Positions 36,116 through 48,233 of a DNA stretch of 64,000 nucleotides are shown one piece after another. Numbering within the stretch: position 1 is the first letter of the stretch; each line of letters opens with the position of its first letter. The notes beneath the pieces were generated by a model. It saw only the letters and a program-made list of their open reading frames with translations, was not told the DNA's origin and made no database searches. The stretch spans positions 1 through 64,000 of the forward strand of contig JAALGZ010000036.1 in assembly GCA_015227615.1 (NCBI GenBank), in the 5' to 3' direction. Made by a program: the position numbers and the translations under genes. The DNA is from Labyrinthula sp. Ha. Its lineage: Eukaryota; Sar; Bigyra; Labyrinthulida; Labyrinthulaceae.

Positions 36116-36789
36116 GGGACCTAACGTTGGTTACAAACCAAACAATAAATCTCAATGAAGAATTAAGACTCTCCCATTGCAGCTTCACCTTAGTTTTTGT
36201 TTAAGTTATACATGAAGTATCGAGAAACTTCAAGCTGCTCATTGAGTTATTATTAAATTCCCCTCCAAGCAATAGTTTATATTCTATAAAGAATTTTATC
36301 AACTTTTCTTAAACTCCTTTCACAAATATGTTTTAAAGACCTACTTGCTTTTTCACTATTCTCCATTATTTTTAGTTAGAATCAGTCCCTAGAATCTCTA
36401 TATTAGAACATTTCTAACTCATTAATCTGTCCATAAGTTAGTATGCAGAAGTGGTGATTGTACAAATATATCTGTATTATAATTTTTATATTACTCTATG
36501 CATTCAGCTCATAATATACAACCCTAATGCCACGTCATTACTCATTATAATACTATTTATTTCACATTTGTACCAGTTAAACGAAACTTTGAGGTAACTT
36601 TCGCTCGGGTCACTTTCAACAATTGTTATATTTAAGGGAAATCTAGAAAGCGATATCGAAGCAAGAATATATACATTGCAACATATACTTCTTTCCCTTT
36701 CTAATTAATCCAACACTATTATAACCTTATACGATTGCCCTGCACCAACTTGCTGAAATCCACACTTGGGTTTTCTACCTCAAACTAAC

Positions 36790-38700
36790 ATGAGCGTATT
36801 TAAAAATGAAGAAGCACTCAATAACGAGCTGTTCAAGTAAACCTAATTTTTCGCCATTACATTTAGAGTTTGTAGAAGCTATGGAAGGTATGGCGAAAAG
36901 AAGGTAGTTGAGTTGATCAACAAAGGCGCAAAAGTTGCCGCGAGTGAAGCAGTATCCAATTGTTATAGAAGAACATCACCATTACACGAACTTGCAATCC
37001 TCGGTGATGTAGCTGGCAAACTAGAAGTTTTCTCAGTGCTCCTTACAAGTTCCACTATGGCACAACAACCAAGAAGAAGAGATATTGCAATAAGCACAAA
37101 TTCTGCATATAATATGCCTTCCATAAGTCAACGAACAAAGCCTGGACAAATTATGTCAGATATCTCCATTGGAAGAAAGCAGAGAAAAATATCTGGAATC
37201 TCACAATTAAGTTCATCTGGTACGAAGTTTACGCAGAAGCTTACTAGAAATTTACGACCACAGAAAAAGAGGACAAGCAAAGAGCCAAGGTTGTCCAACA
37301 GCAAGAGTTCGACATTTACAAGCAAGATTGTGTCGCAACATACCTCCAGTGCATTTACAGAGCAGAGTGTTCAGAGTATTGTTAATGAAGACAAGATGAT
37401 GTTTGAGGAAGGCAAGAACCATAAGAAGAAGCTTCCGATTAACGAGTATCAGATCCAAACTGTTTTTACGGGATCTGAAGGCCAGGATTCTAGTTTCTTG
37501 CAGGATTCGCAACAGAAGATCCGATATTTTCAACCATGTTTTGCAAGTGTCTTAATAGCGATTTTGCGAAGTAAAGTTGTTGCGAATGATTTCATTGAGC
37601 TTTTAATGAGACATAAACCGAAAGTTAGATTGGGCACTTTATTGACTTACAGGGCTGGAATGTCCGCTGATGATTTTTGTTTCAAAGGACGCAATGAATG
37701 GATTCCATCTTGGCAGCTTTGTCTGGAAGATACTGAAACGTTGGCACATTTTAATGACATTCAAACTCTAGATGGTTCTGGAAGAAATCAAAGTTTTTTT
37801 AATGATAATATGTCGATCTCATCTAAACTTTCAAAAGTGAAGAATTTTTTGCCAAGAAGAAATGGAAGTAAGTTTTTGACTAATAAAAATAAGAGGCAGC
37901 TGACATATATTTCAACAACTTCTAGTGATTATAGTTTTTCAAGTCCTGGAGGAAGTAATGGGTTTGACTTGAGAGAGACAAATTCTTTAATGTGCTTAAA
38001 CCAGTTGATTTCCTGCAGAAATGATTTGAACTTCAGCCTTAATCAAAGAAGAGTTGTGTTTATAAGAAAACGATTTTATGAATCATATACTGCTCTATAT
38101 TTTCTTGCACTTCAGTATTTAGATGAGATAGATGAAAATGTTAAAGATCGAATACGGCAAAAGATGCAGATTTTTGTTCAGGCTGGGGCAGATATTAACG
38201 AAGTTAAGTTAACTAAGAAATTTGACTTTGCAAAAGGAGATTTAATAGAATGTGAAACAGTGTTCCACCTTGCGATTCGAAGAAACTCGTTGCCTTTACT
38301 TAAGATATTATTGGATCTTGGAGTCGATTTCAAGCTTCCTAAACTAATCTGTTCTGCCTCGATGTTTCCAAACTTACCAATAGATGGACCAAAAATGCCA
38401 AAAACCATGACAAATATGCAATTTGGAGAAGAAATTATTAACAACTATGGTAAGAAAGGAGCTATTGATCCATCTAGAAAAATTTCTAGTCACAAGAGAA
38501 TAACCTCTGCCTACTTGAAGTTTCTAAGCAGAAATTTGAATCACTCTAGAAAAGGAACTTTTGAGTTGGTTCACTGGCAACAATATATATCTCAACAAGT
38601 GGTTTCCTTAGAGTTAAAGGAACACGTAAAAAACCTTTGTGATGCTGCTTATGAGAAGCGGCGGTTATTGGAGCATAGACGAGATAAGATAAGACGATAG
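36790..38700 (+). CDS. Ankyrin-repeat-like protein, 2 exons with a 30-nt intron
   Basis: Exon 1 is 36790-36836 (starting MSVFKNEEALNNELF), intron 36837-36866 (30 nt, GTAAAC...TTTAG, phase 2), exon 2 36867-38700; the product has 626 aa. Without splicing the frame stops at the TAA two codons after TTC. Joined, it reads LFKVCRSYGRYGEKKVVELINKG...RTSPLHELAILGD, an ankyrin-type helix pair. A second pair of ankyrin-like units lies near residues 430-500 (FVQAGADINE, ETVFHLAIRRNSLPLLKILLDLGVDF). The stretch between is Ser/Lys-rich and probably disordered. No catalytic motif is seen, so it is likely a binding or scaffold protein. The next gene starts 130 bp downstream on the same strand. Confidence 0.7.
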
Positions 38701-38830
38701 TGGTGATGAGCATTAAGTTAGCTATTTTATGTGTTTTGTGACTATTAGTACAGTAAACATGAACCTTAATGCTCTCTTATTAGAAGTTTGCGTGTAATTA
38801 AGATACGTTAAAAATGAAAAGATTTTATTC

Positions 38831-39469
38831 ATGGGAGGTTTTTTCACCAAGTCAGATTCTAGTTTTAAATCCACAGAAAGTGAAAAAGAAGAGGACGAAA
38901 ATAAGCGGAATAACTCTGGTGAGCGTACCGAGCTGAAGTCTATCCTTAAAACTGGAAAAGAGGAGCTTCCCGCTAACAAAAATGTTTCATTTGAGATGGA
39001 CCAGGACAATAATAGAGCTCCTCTGGAAAAAAAGCTCTACCGCCAAGGGACTAAGAAGATTGATTTTGGTGAGCTAGGGCTCAGTGCGTCTGATGACTTG
39101 CTTATGGATATTAGTGAACAAGATTTTCTGGAACCTAGGGAGCCAGAGGTGAAAAATGAAGAACTTAGAGAATCAAGAATAGAGCTCGAAGCTGAGAGTA
39201 CAATAGAAGCTATTGCAGAAGATCACCATGAAAGTCAGAGGGAAAAACTCACTTCCGAAGGTGAAGAAAATGAAAGGTTGGTCCTTGATGATGAGCAGAG
39301 CTCATCGTCATCTAAAACCCTAGATATTGAGTCACTAGAGAAGTTAGGAGAGGAGGCAGGATATCAGCGAAACCTAACGAGTTTACCTAAATTTAGTTAT
39401 TCTGAAAAATTTGGTCGAGAAAAAGTTAACTCGACAGTGGAAACTTTAACATCTATATTTAATAGTTAA
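38831..39469 (+). CDS. Acidic disordered protein, candidate N-myristoylated PP1 regulator
   Basis: An intronless 212-codon frame rich in Glu, Ser and Lys with no globular signature. Two docking motifs stand out: SILK at residues 37-40 and KNVSF at 50-54, matching the SILK and RVxF motifs that many protein phosphatase 1 regulators carry in this order and spacing. The start, MGGFFTKS, has Gly2 and Thr6, fitting the N-myristoylation pattern, so membrane anchoring is possible. The rest is acidic with a Ser run (QSSSSSK). Identification as a PP1 partner is motif-based inference, since short motifs occur by chance. It is convergent with the sirtuin, 103 bp between stops. Confidence 0.55.
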   Translation: MGGFFTKSDSSFKSTESEKEEDENKRNNSGERTELKSILKTGKEELPANKNVSFEMDQDNNRAPLEKKLYRQGTKKIDFGELGLSASDDLLMDISEQDFLEPREPEVKNEELRESRIELEAESTIEAIAEDHHESQREKLTSEGEENERLVLDDEQSSSSSKTLDIESLEKLGEEAGYQRNLTSLPKFSYSEKFGREKVNSTVETLTSIFNS

Positions 39470-39572
39470 GCAAAGTGTAACACAGAGATGTATGCTGCCC
39501 TTTAGTTGGCACCCAAATATACTATTGAACAACACAACAAAATTTCGAACTTTCTGTGCAATATAATCGGAT

Positions 39573-41060
39573 TCAGTTCTCAGTAAGATGAAGACTAAAC
39601 CTCTCAAATACCTTTCCAGTTTCGTTGCTGATGTACCATATTTCCAACTCTTCGACCTTATTTCCACGCAAATCAAGCGAGAAAGGAAAACAGATTCTAG
39701 ATCTACCAGCGATTCTGATTTCTTGTTCGTAGTACAATGTATGGCATGAAATGAACAAGTCAGGTTTATTATAATCGACACCATCTGCCTCCTTTTTCAC
39801 TAACACTAACACATCATCTTCATCAAATACAGTAAGCTTCTCCTCGTTGATATAAAATAAACCGGAGAGCGACCCATAGCGCTCATTGAATAACAAAACA
39901 CTCTGTGTGCCATCCTTTAATTGCATTTTCTGAGTAAGCTCCTTCGTAGAGTTTTTAGGATGAGAACCTAGACCAAGAATATTAAATCTTGACACTAAGG
40001 AGTCCATTTCATTCTCCTTTTCCTTCTTCACTGCTTCAGCTCTTAAAACCGAAGGCCAATCTGCATCAAGCTTTGAATGACCCGTATCAAACCTCTGCTC
40101 AACATCAAAATCCAGGTTATTCATTTCATGGTCACACAGCTCATGCATTTTACTCGTCCAACCAAGCCTGTCACAAAGTCCTGAAACTATGTCATCAATA
40201 TCTCCTTTCAAGAATATATCTCTTTCGTTGTCATTCTGGTAAAGTTTTAGACCGCTAGATTTTCGTTTCTTCACATTAATCGTTAACTCACTTAACGGAC
40301 GAACTCCTACGGCGTCTCTATTGATGAGAACTCTGTTAACCGAAGGAGAAACTAGGTTAATTAAGTCAGCAAATGGTCTCACCTGAAGACTTGTACCCAT
40401 GATGATAAGCAAATCGCATTTTCTAAAGTCAGATTTGATCGAAAGATAAAACTTTTTGGGCAGCTGTTCACCAAAAAATACAATATCTGGTTTAACTAAC
40501 CCTTTGCACCCTTTTTCCTTGCAATGTACAGGAAATTTCTTTTCCTTAATGAGAGATTTCAGGGTTGATACCGGAAAGGAAGCTTTGCACCTCGTACATG
40601 AAGCTGCTGCAAATGATCCATGAGCTTCAACAACATTTTTTTCTTCAATCCCGGCTTTTCTTTCAAGAGTGTCGATATTCTGCGTGTAGCATCTCAACAG
40701 AATATGTTTTTCTTGAAGAAGTCGTATGAAATAATGACCTATAGAGGGATTATAAGAATCAGGAAATAAATTATGAGAAAAGCTATAGAATGGTTTTCCT
40801 TTTGTTTGCTGAAAATAATCTAATCTGAATAAATGTTCTGGGCTGGGTAAGTTATACTCTTGAAGATTCGCGTATACTCCTGTGTTTGGAGATCTGAAGT
40901 CTGGTATACCTGCACTAACACTTAATCCAGCGCCACACATTACAATTATATTTTTGTATAGATTTGATTTGATATTTTCAACTAGCTCAGATACTAATAC
41001 AGTTTTTGGTATGCCTTTCCTTTGCGTGCTCATTTTTTTATGGTTGGCTTTTTCAGCCAC
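39573..41060 (-). CDS. Class I sirtuin (Sir2-type NAD-dependent deacylase) with C-terminal extension
   Basis: An intronless 495-codon gene. The catalytic core spans about residues 25-305: GAGLSVSAGIPDFRS (43-57) binds NAD, TQNID (126-130), the catalytic His in EAHGSF (147), a zinc ribbon at Cys155/158 and Cys180/185, then KPDIVFFGEQLP, GTSLQVRPFADL and LINRD. This set is typical of the SIRT1-3/HST2 class I group. It removes acyl groups from lysines using NAD. There is no mitochondrial targeting sequence, so it is probably nuclear or cytosolic. After the core come about 185 extra residues ending in WYISNETGKVFERFSLHL, of unknown fold and longer than in SIRT2 or HST2. Confidence 0.93.
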   Translation of the reverse strand: MAEKANHKKMSTQRKGIPKTVLVSELVENIKSNLYKNIIVMCGAGLSVSAGIPDFRSPNTGVYANLQEYNLPSPEHLFRLDYFQQTKGKPFYSFSHNLFPDSYNPSIGHYFIRLLQEKHILLRCYTQNIDTLERKAGIEEKNVVEAHGSFAAASCTRCKASFPVSTLKSLIKEKKFPVHCKEKGCKGLVKPDIVFFGEQLPKKFYLSIKSDFRKCDLLIIMGTSLQVRPFADLINLVSPSVNRVLINRDAVGVRPLSELTINVKKRKSSGLKLYQNDNERDIFLKGDIDDIVSGLCDRLGWTSKMHELCDHEMNNLDFDVEQRFDTGHSKLDADWPSVLRAEAVKKEKENEMDSLVSRFNILGLGSHPKNSTKELTQKMQLKDGTQSVLLFNERYGSLSGLFYINEEKLTVFDEDDVLVLVKKEADGVDYNKPDLFISCHTLYYEQEIRIAGRSRICFPFSLDLRGNKVEELEIWYISNETGKVFERFSLHLTEN

Positions 41061-41215
41061 TAATCTTTATGCTTATTTCAAGTTTTAACAAATTATGGAA
41101 TTACTATAATAAAACGATGCAATAACGAATTGTCAAAGTTGGAGTACAAATCCCTTCTTTCACCTTCTAATGAATAACCAGGGCGTACAAACCAGCTTAG
41201 ACAATGACTAACACT

Positions 41216-42110
41216 AGTCTGCGTCAACATTGGTATTCTTAGCACTTCAGAAATTACTTACCTTGTCTTACTTAGCTCAATGAAGAAAATCTTGTTGATT
41301 AAAGAACTGTATAAGAATGGTTTTGAAAAGCTGAAGGTAATGGCCTCTGTTAGTCCAGTTATAGGCAGGTGGTTTTCCTCAAAGCAGTGTGTTAAAGTCG
41401 AAATTGCAGCTACCTTTCTAGCTGAAGAGCTTACCTCGCAACTTACGGATGCTAAGGTTTGGAGCAACAGGATCATGGAACTCTCAGTTAAGCTTAAATG
41501 AAATATTAACCTATCTCCAAGTGCTCACAAAGGTATAACAAGAAAAAAACCAGGAACCAGCACATGAACACCTCCATCCAGTATTACCAACCAACCACCG
41601 AGGAGGCTATCAATCTGAACAAGAACATCATCAAACTAATAACAGGAACGACACCCTGCTGAGGACCCTGTCACAATTCCCAGCTCAAACTCGTTCCTCC
41701 AAAAAAAGCCAGAGCAGGTAAAAACTGCGAGCACTGAGCAACTTGCAAAGAAAAACACAACTGGTTAGTTCGGAAGAAACAAAATGATTACAACATGCCC
41801 TTGCTATAGAATATAGAGAACCGGGCCGAGCCCCCCAGCGGAACATCGGAAATTGAGAAAACTCGTTCAGTCCCTCAATATCCTTCTCAACATTTCAATT
41901 TGACTCTCCTGCACCTTCAGGTATCATGAAAATGCCGGCCAGTTAAATACCTAGGCTTCTCCGAGTCCGATCGAGGCGCTAGATACCCAATAACCAGAAA
42001 ACAGTCTTATCACACTAAGCATATCCAAATCTTATTTAAGCCATCTAGATAACCCTAATACTATCTCCCAGGCTCGGCTTAACCTTCTAAGTAAGTTTTC
42101 AAAAAGTGGA
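41216..42110 (+). repeat. AC-rich decayed dispersed repeat, copy 2
   Basis: It shares CGTCAACATTGG and the following block with the copy at 31.64 kb. Here an open frame at 41280-41501 gives KELYKNGFEKLK...GRWF; the other copy gives a recognisably related EELNQQGFKGLE...DRWF in one frame, so the shared block was probably coding. After 41500 the block is AC-rich and full of stops. It includes a GC-rich island near 41820 (CCGGGCCGAGCCCCCCAG). The element family is not recognised. Confidence 0.4.
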
Positions 42111-45100
42111 GGTACTCTCTTGATATAATTTGCATGATTTCTCTCATGCTTTGTTTTTCCAATAATTTCTTGGATAGAATTTTGGGCAAATGAGAACCCC
42201 TACTAGAAGCAGTGTGAACAGCCAATGACCATCCAGAATCCTGTCACAGAAACCAATTAGATCATCCATATTGATTAAGTAATTAGACATTAAGATTACA
42301 TGATTTGTAATAGGCTACGCAAGCTGGCCTAGTTAACTACTAATCCATATCTATCTAAAAATTCTAAAATTAGGGCATATGAGAAAAGATCAAGAAAAAC
42401 AGCAGGGTTCCTTGAATACCGAGTTAAGTATTTCTTAGATTGTGATTGATTGAATAATATTCTGGGAAATTACAAAATACAGAAACAAAAACTGAAATAA
42501 TTGAAATATTTCAAGTACCGAAAAACAATACAACAGAGGCGGAGTCCATTTCAAACGAAAATACACCTGCAATTTTCCAACAATAGACAAAAATAACAAA
42601 TTCTGTATAACAAGAAATGCGAAGAGCTACTAGGAAGCTAAAAAGTGGAGATTTCAATTGAAGAAGTAGGTTTTCACTTCTTTTTTCCAGAAATAGAGTA
42701 GAGTTAAGTAGCGAATGTTCACTAAGAAACCAAAGAGATGTAAATTTCCTTTTAGTTCTTCCAAAGAAATACATATATTTAATACTAAAATAATGTCTGG
42801 TATGGTTTTCTTGACATTATGCCACGATTCCGAGTCGCATGAATCGCTGTCATAATGAAGTAATTAATCTGGAAAAATTAAAAGGAATATCAAGAATATG
42901 ACCTTTTAAGGGGTTAAAATTATTTCATGCCTTGGAATAGCTGATGCCACGATTCCAGCTACTGATTTGATCTTTCAATGAGCATTTCCAAGTCATCGGG
43001 TTTAGGGAAATTGACTTAGTATGAAATGAAAAATACCAAATAAAGAAATTAAACATCTGAAGAAGTAAATATGGATAAATTAACAAGGTACTTAGAATGC
43101 ACGTGGAAATCCAAATTATATTGAGATAATACAGTAACAGAATAAAATGAATCTTGTATATTTTCGAAGACACACATAACTAGAAGTAAGAATTGAACAG
43201 GGAAAATGTATCGAACTAAAAAGATTGCGCGTAGTTAGCAGATATAGAATAATTACCATGTTACCAGCTGTGGTGGATTTTTTCTTAAAGAAAACTGGAA
43301 ATTAATATTATGGAAGCCATGCCCTCTGATATTTCTATTTGTGAACTTCTTGAATTTTATTCTTCACCTGTACAAGCGATTATGCTATATGGAAGGAAGG
43401 AGCTCGAAAAAGTGGTGAAGGGATTTACATCCTCTCGTGATCATTATTTGTAGCATCTTGTTAATATATTCTCAATGAACAGTAAGAGATTTACAAGCAA
43501 ACAACTACTTTAGCTCCTACTAAAATAGCAAAGGGTATTCCTGGAATATTTTCACTGATGAAGAACTTAAGGAGCATATCTCAAGTGTGTATGCTAACTT
43601 TTAAGAAGGTTAACAACAATTTCTAATGAACTGGAAATGCAAGTAATTCAATAGACTCAGAGGAAAAATTACGGTTCAGGATTGTTCAAGTAACATAACA
43701 GAATCATTTCAACCGGCAGTTAATAGAAGAGTTTATTTAGACATATAATTAAAAGTATCAGGTTAGAGCAGCTGGATAGAAACACTGAGAACACATGTAG
43801 TAAATGTTATAGTTCTAATAAAAAAGAAGAATATAAATAAATTATATGTTGAGGCAGAAAATGTGGTCTGGAACATGCTCTCAAGAGCTGGAGGTGGCAT
43901 ATTATTTTATATATCTACTGCTAGAGACTGAAATTACTTAAATAAGGTATCTGACATAATAGAAAGAATGTTGAAACCATCAACTGGAGTTATTTAAGAA
44001 AACGAAGTTAAGTATTTCCACAATGGTTTCAAAAGACGTGAACATGTATAAGGTGTCTGGCCAAGATATATTTAAGTACTGAGGGAAAATAATATAAAAT
44101 TGATGAGCTCAAAAATGTGGCACAAGAGAAATTTCATTTGTTATTTTTTGAGTAAAACCAGAAAAAACTTGCCACAGCTCAATAGAGCTTGAAATTCTGC
44201 TTCAATAAATTCATAACATATTGTAGATCGCTTTTATTTTTATTATTCAATGGAATGTCTTGGAAATATATACTGGAGTATTTACCGAATATTTTTGATC
44301 TTTAAAGAAATAAATTAGTACCATTTCCACATGCTTCTTATCAGTATAGCCAGTCTGATTGAGACAATATTAATTTTCCATAGAGAAACAACGTACCACG
44401 TAATCTGGACAAGATATATTACTTAGGACCAAGACGTATTTTCTTTTTCCTGATCTTACATTTTCAATACTCTTCCGCAGTCTAAAACAAAGAGACGAAT
44501 CATAAATCGGTGTCATTAGACATGTTTATAGGAATGTAATTTAAACAGAGTTTTCCAACTGCGCTATATATTTTCAGTGGTAGAAAACAATTCCAAAGGG
44601 TATATTAACTTTACATATTTTCCAACCTCTTTCAGCTCAGTTATATGTGAATATATATAATCTACAGCTGGTTTCCAATCTCCTGAATCTAGGCCCTGTA
44701 TTAAGATGAATTTGCGGTCTTCCTGTATTACGTGGAAACGATATAGGGCCGTAAATTAATTTGTTTCTCTTAAAGTTGACTCCATATGTAGACGCACACC
44801 CTATACTTTCCGTATGGAGCATGTTGAACTGGAGGGTTTGGCTCATTATGTTTCAATTCGGTCATGTATGAAATCAGGGTGGCAAATTCATGTTTCAATA
44901 ATTACACTTTAGGAAATTTTGAATAAATCAAATGGTGCAGTAGTCCGTATACTTTAATAAAATCTGGTATGCGAGAAAAACTTATGGTTTTCAAAGGATC
45001 TTAGTTTTCTTTATGGAGCTTTGAACTTTTGTCACTCAATACTGGGTAGCTAATCACACTCTTGTATTTGAATAAAAATAAAAATTCGGAAATGATGTTA

Positions 45101-48060
45101 TTTTCTATCTTGTGTATCCACCAAAGAGCATAAATATATTTAGAAAATTTGTAACTCAACTATATATTGAATCTATTAAGGTTTCTGAGTAGAATGGCTA
45201 GAATAGTAGGCAAAATATATTTTTGTGTTAAATCGAATAATTCAAAAAGAAATGCCCCTTGGAGCTGGAATCGAGGTCTTGGCTGGGATATATATAATCT
45301 CTTTAATCCTTACGTCTTTTACATATATATTGAATAAGTATTCTACCTTTACCACTATTATTTATGCTTTGAAGCAAACTGTTTAACGATAATGAAATAT
45401 TGTTCACAAATATCATTCTGAAATAGATAATAAGAATGAAAATTAATATAATCCTTATTTTCACCCCATTTACCCAAAACGGATTAAGGAATAGCTATTC
45501 GAGTTCAGAGAGCTACAAGTCTCTATAACTACATCCCTAATGAAGAGGGTTTAGTTATGGTTATTCACTCATACATTGTCACGAATGGATACCTTTATTC
45601 AAGTCCACTGCAATAAAGTGCCCAAGACAGACACAGCCAACCCCCAACTTCTCAAAAGAGATTGAAATGTTAGTAATAACTCATTTTTCAAAACATTCGA
45701 TAATATATTACTTCGGTGTGGGATATACTGCCTAACCCTGGTATATTGTCTTAATAAAGTCAATTAAGCAGTGGATGAACATCCAAGAATTAAAAAGAAT
45801 AAAAAAACAGTTTGTTAGATAAGACTTGTCCAATGTTGTGGTAACTTTCTGAAAATATTCTCATTTTTTTATGCTTATATTAACTATTCTGTACAAACCA
45901 ATATGGAACATCAGTACAAAGGAAAAGACGGCCGAACCACTGGCATCTGATATTAAGTAGAAGACAAGGGATCAATTCAACTTATTAGATTTTTCTGGAG
46001 ATGATTCTCTATAGGTTTTCTAGATTTTAAGAGAGAGTTGTACCTTAAACCGAGAAGAGGATCGTGTAGATCAATTATGTTTCGAAACCATTTCTATTGA
46101 TAACAGCTGCTGCACACTTGCCCGTTAAATGAGCCAAACACGGAATATAGGACTAAGAAAATACACATTCCACTACTTGACTGTTAAATGAGATTTTAAT
46201 TTTTATTTATGGTAACAAAAGAAATGGTTAAAAGAAATTTTTATAGATTTGAGTAATTGTGGCAGCACCTATGTCTATATTCGTCGAATGAAGAGGAGAA
46301 AAGAACCAAAAATACTTGACTAATAGAAATTTCAATAACTATCTACAAATTTTAAATGGTGTTGATTTCTGTATTCATGTCACTGATTCCCTTTTATCAT
46401 ATCATGGTTTGTTTTTAAAATATTTATGCGTGATTCTTGCGACATCAGAACTGTTGCCTTTTATTTTCTTTATACTCTTCATTACATTTTTACCGTGAGG
46501 TGTATTTGTAAGGTACCTTATCTTGAACTTGTGCAAATCTATTTTATAATTTCATGTTGGTATTTAGATCCCTTAATAAAGTTTTCCTATAAAGTTTCAA
46601 CAGATTTCGTGTGAGTTTCTCTAGTGTGTAAATGAAGAAATAAGAGTAGCGGTATAACGGGGGAAAATACGGGTATAGGTAGATTACTAAATAACCTTCT
46701 AAGCCCCAGCGATGCTAACCAGATTCTTAATTCGAGTTTCTCGGCAGTCCTTGTATCATTGCAAATAAAAATCTTGTTTCTCAAGAAACCCAGCAGAAAC
46801 TTCTTGTTAGATCAGAACACAACACAAATGCCTGAAGTAGTATTAATCAGGTTTTAAAGTATGAATTATTTCAGAAATATGAATACTATTCTTATTCTGA
46901 AGGATACATATTCCTAATTATTTTTGAGCTTCCAGGGTTCATCTGTGAGCGAATTTATTTAGGTACTGAATATTAATATCAGTAATAAGCCTGCAATAAC
47001 ACATTTTTTTTTTGCTACAGGGCTGCAATATATCATACAAATTTATCTACTTGAAAATTATTGCTAAATTTGAAGATATTATTAGCAATAGCAAGCTTGT
47101 TGAAACTGTTCTTAGTGAAGGTTGGGTGTAAGTTCACAATTTTATAACTATTGTATTACCTGTTATCAATATATAACAGTGGGACTACAGCTGCAGTCTC
47201 GCTAAGCAAAACTCATGAAGCTATGATGAATGAAAGTGACCTTGGAAATTATTAGGAAGGCACTAGAGAAACCCATAGTACATATACCTAAGGGTACGAT
47301 ACTTTATTCCAAAGAATTAATCTAAAAGAATAGCTTCTGAAAGCCTATCAAAACAATGGAAATTACTTAGTTTTTTAGGAATAATGAATTTAGCGTGTCT
47401 AACTATCTAAAAATTCTGAATGTAAGTTAGGCATCGAGAACATTATATGAGCACCTTTTCCGGTTACTTTGGTACTTACAGGACATACAGCAGTCCTAAA
47501 CTGCAAATTTTCATTTTTTTCACTGCAAAGAATGAATTTTCGCATAAAAAATGTTTTATGCTTTAGTTAATCTTAGAAAAACCATAATAAGAAGCGATGA
47601 AACAATGGTCGCTGAACTTCATTCTCCTCGCGGCAACATTTTCTATGTGTTCAGCGAACAAGTGCAACCACTACCAAAGATAGGTAGCGACATAATAAAA
47701 AGTTTTCCGCCCAACAAAAACCAAATTTCTCAATAATATGATACTATTTTTATGGTAACCGCGAATATCAGCTGGTTAAACGGAGATATTGTGGTTCTGC
47801 AATTGCAAGTTGGGGCTGTCTTATACGAGAGTTGTAACTCCTTGCTGTAAAGCCATGATAGAAAGCCAAAAAGTTTGTTGCAATTTGCAATATTATGAAA
47901 AAAAACTACAAGCTGTTTATATCATTCCCTGGAAATATCTGCTTAGACGAATATAACTCTAATATTTTGCGTACTGGGTCCCAGGATTCTAAACAAATGA
48001 AGGAAAATAACTTTTGAAAGGAAAGTATAGTAATCTGTTTACCTCAATAATAAAAGGAAT

Positions 48061-48061
<1 letters not shown>

Positions 48062-48099
<38 letters not shown>
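48062..48099. repeat. (AT)n microsatellite
   Basis: An uninterrupted AT dinucleotide run of about 36 bases, 135 bp upstream of the guanylyltransferase start. Confidence 0.95.
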
Positions 48100-48100
<1 letters not shown>

Positions 48101-48233
48101 AATGTTTCCCAATGGCTATAGTGATAGTATTAATTTGTCATGTACTTTTCATGTCTATCACCCAAGTATAATTCCTTGCTCTGGTAACGGACCGTTTCTC
48201 ATGTTGCAGTAATATTGCATTACCCTGACTCAA

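Larger units (their letters stand above)
31287..36789. other. Gene-poor region with decayed repeat copies
   Basis: There is no intact gene. 31640-33300 is an AC-rich block related to one at 41.2-42.1 kb. 33260-33370 carries tRNA-like A and B box words on the minus strand. 33900-35300 has several short minus-strand open frames of protein-like composition (for example 34389-34586 and 34879-35250) that could be remnants of a gene; no family is recognised. 35850-36110 is rich in CTCA-TGAG words upstream of the ankyrin gene. Confidence 0.5.
41061..48233. other. Gene-poor region, 7.2 kb
   Basis: No credible gene. The left end (41216-42110) is a second copy of the AC-rich decayed repeat, including a 73-codon plus-strand open frame at 41280-41501. 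The rest is AT-rich. GCCACGATTCC occurs at about 42820 and 42946. An AT dinucleotide microsatellite lies at 48062-48099, about 135 bp before the capping enzyme gene. Confidence 0.55.

Noticed and set aside
42815-42965. Repeated GCCACGATTCC word, two copies about 125 bp apart (a reverse-complement-like word near 45262)
   Set aside because: Too short and too few copies to call a repeat family from this window.
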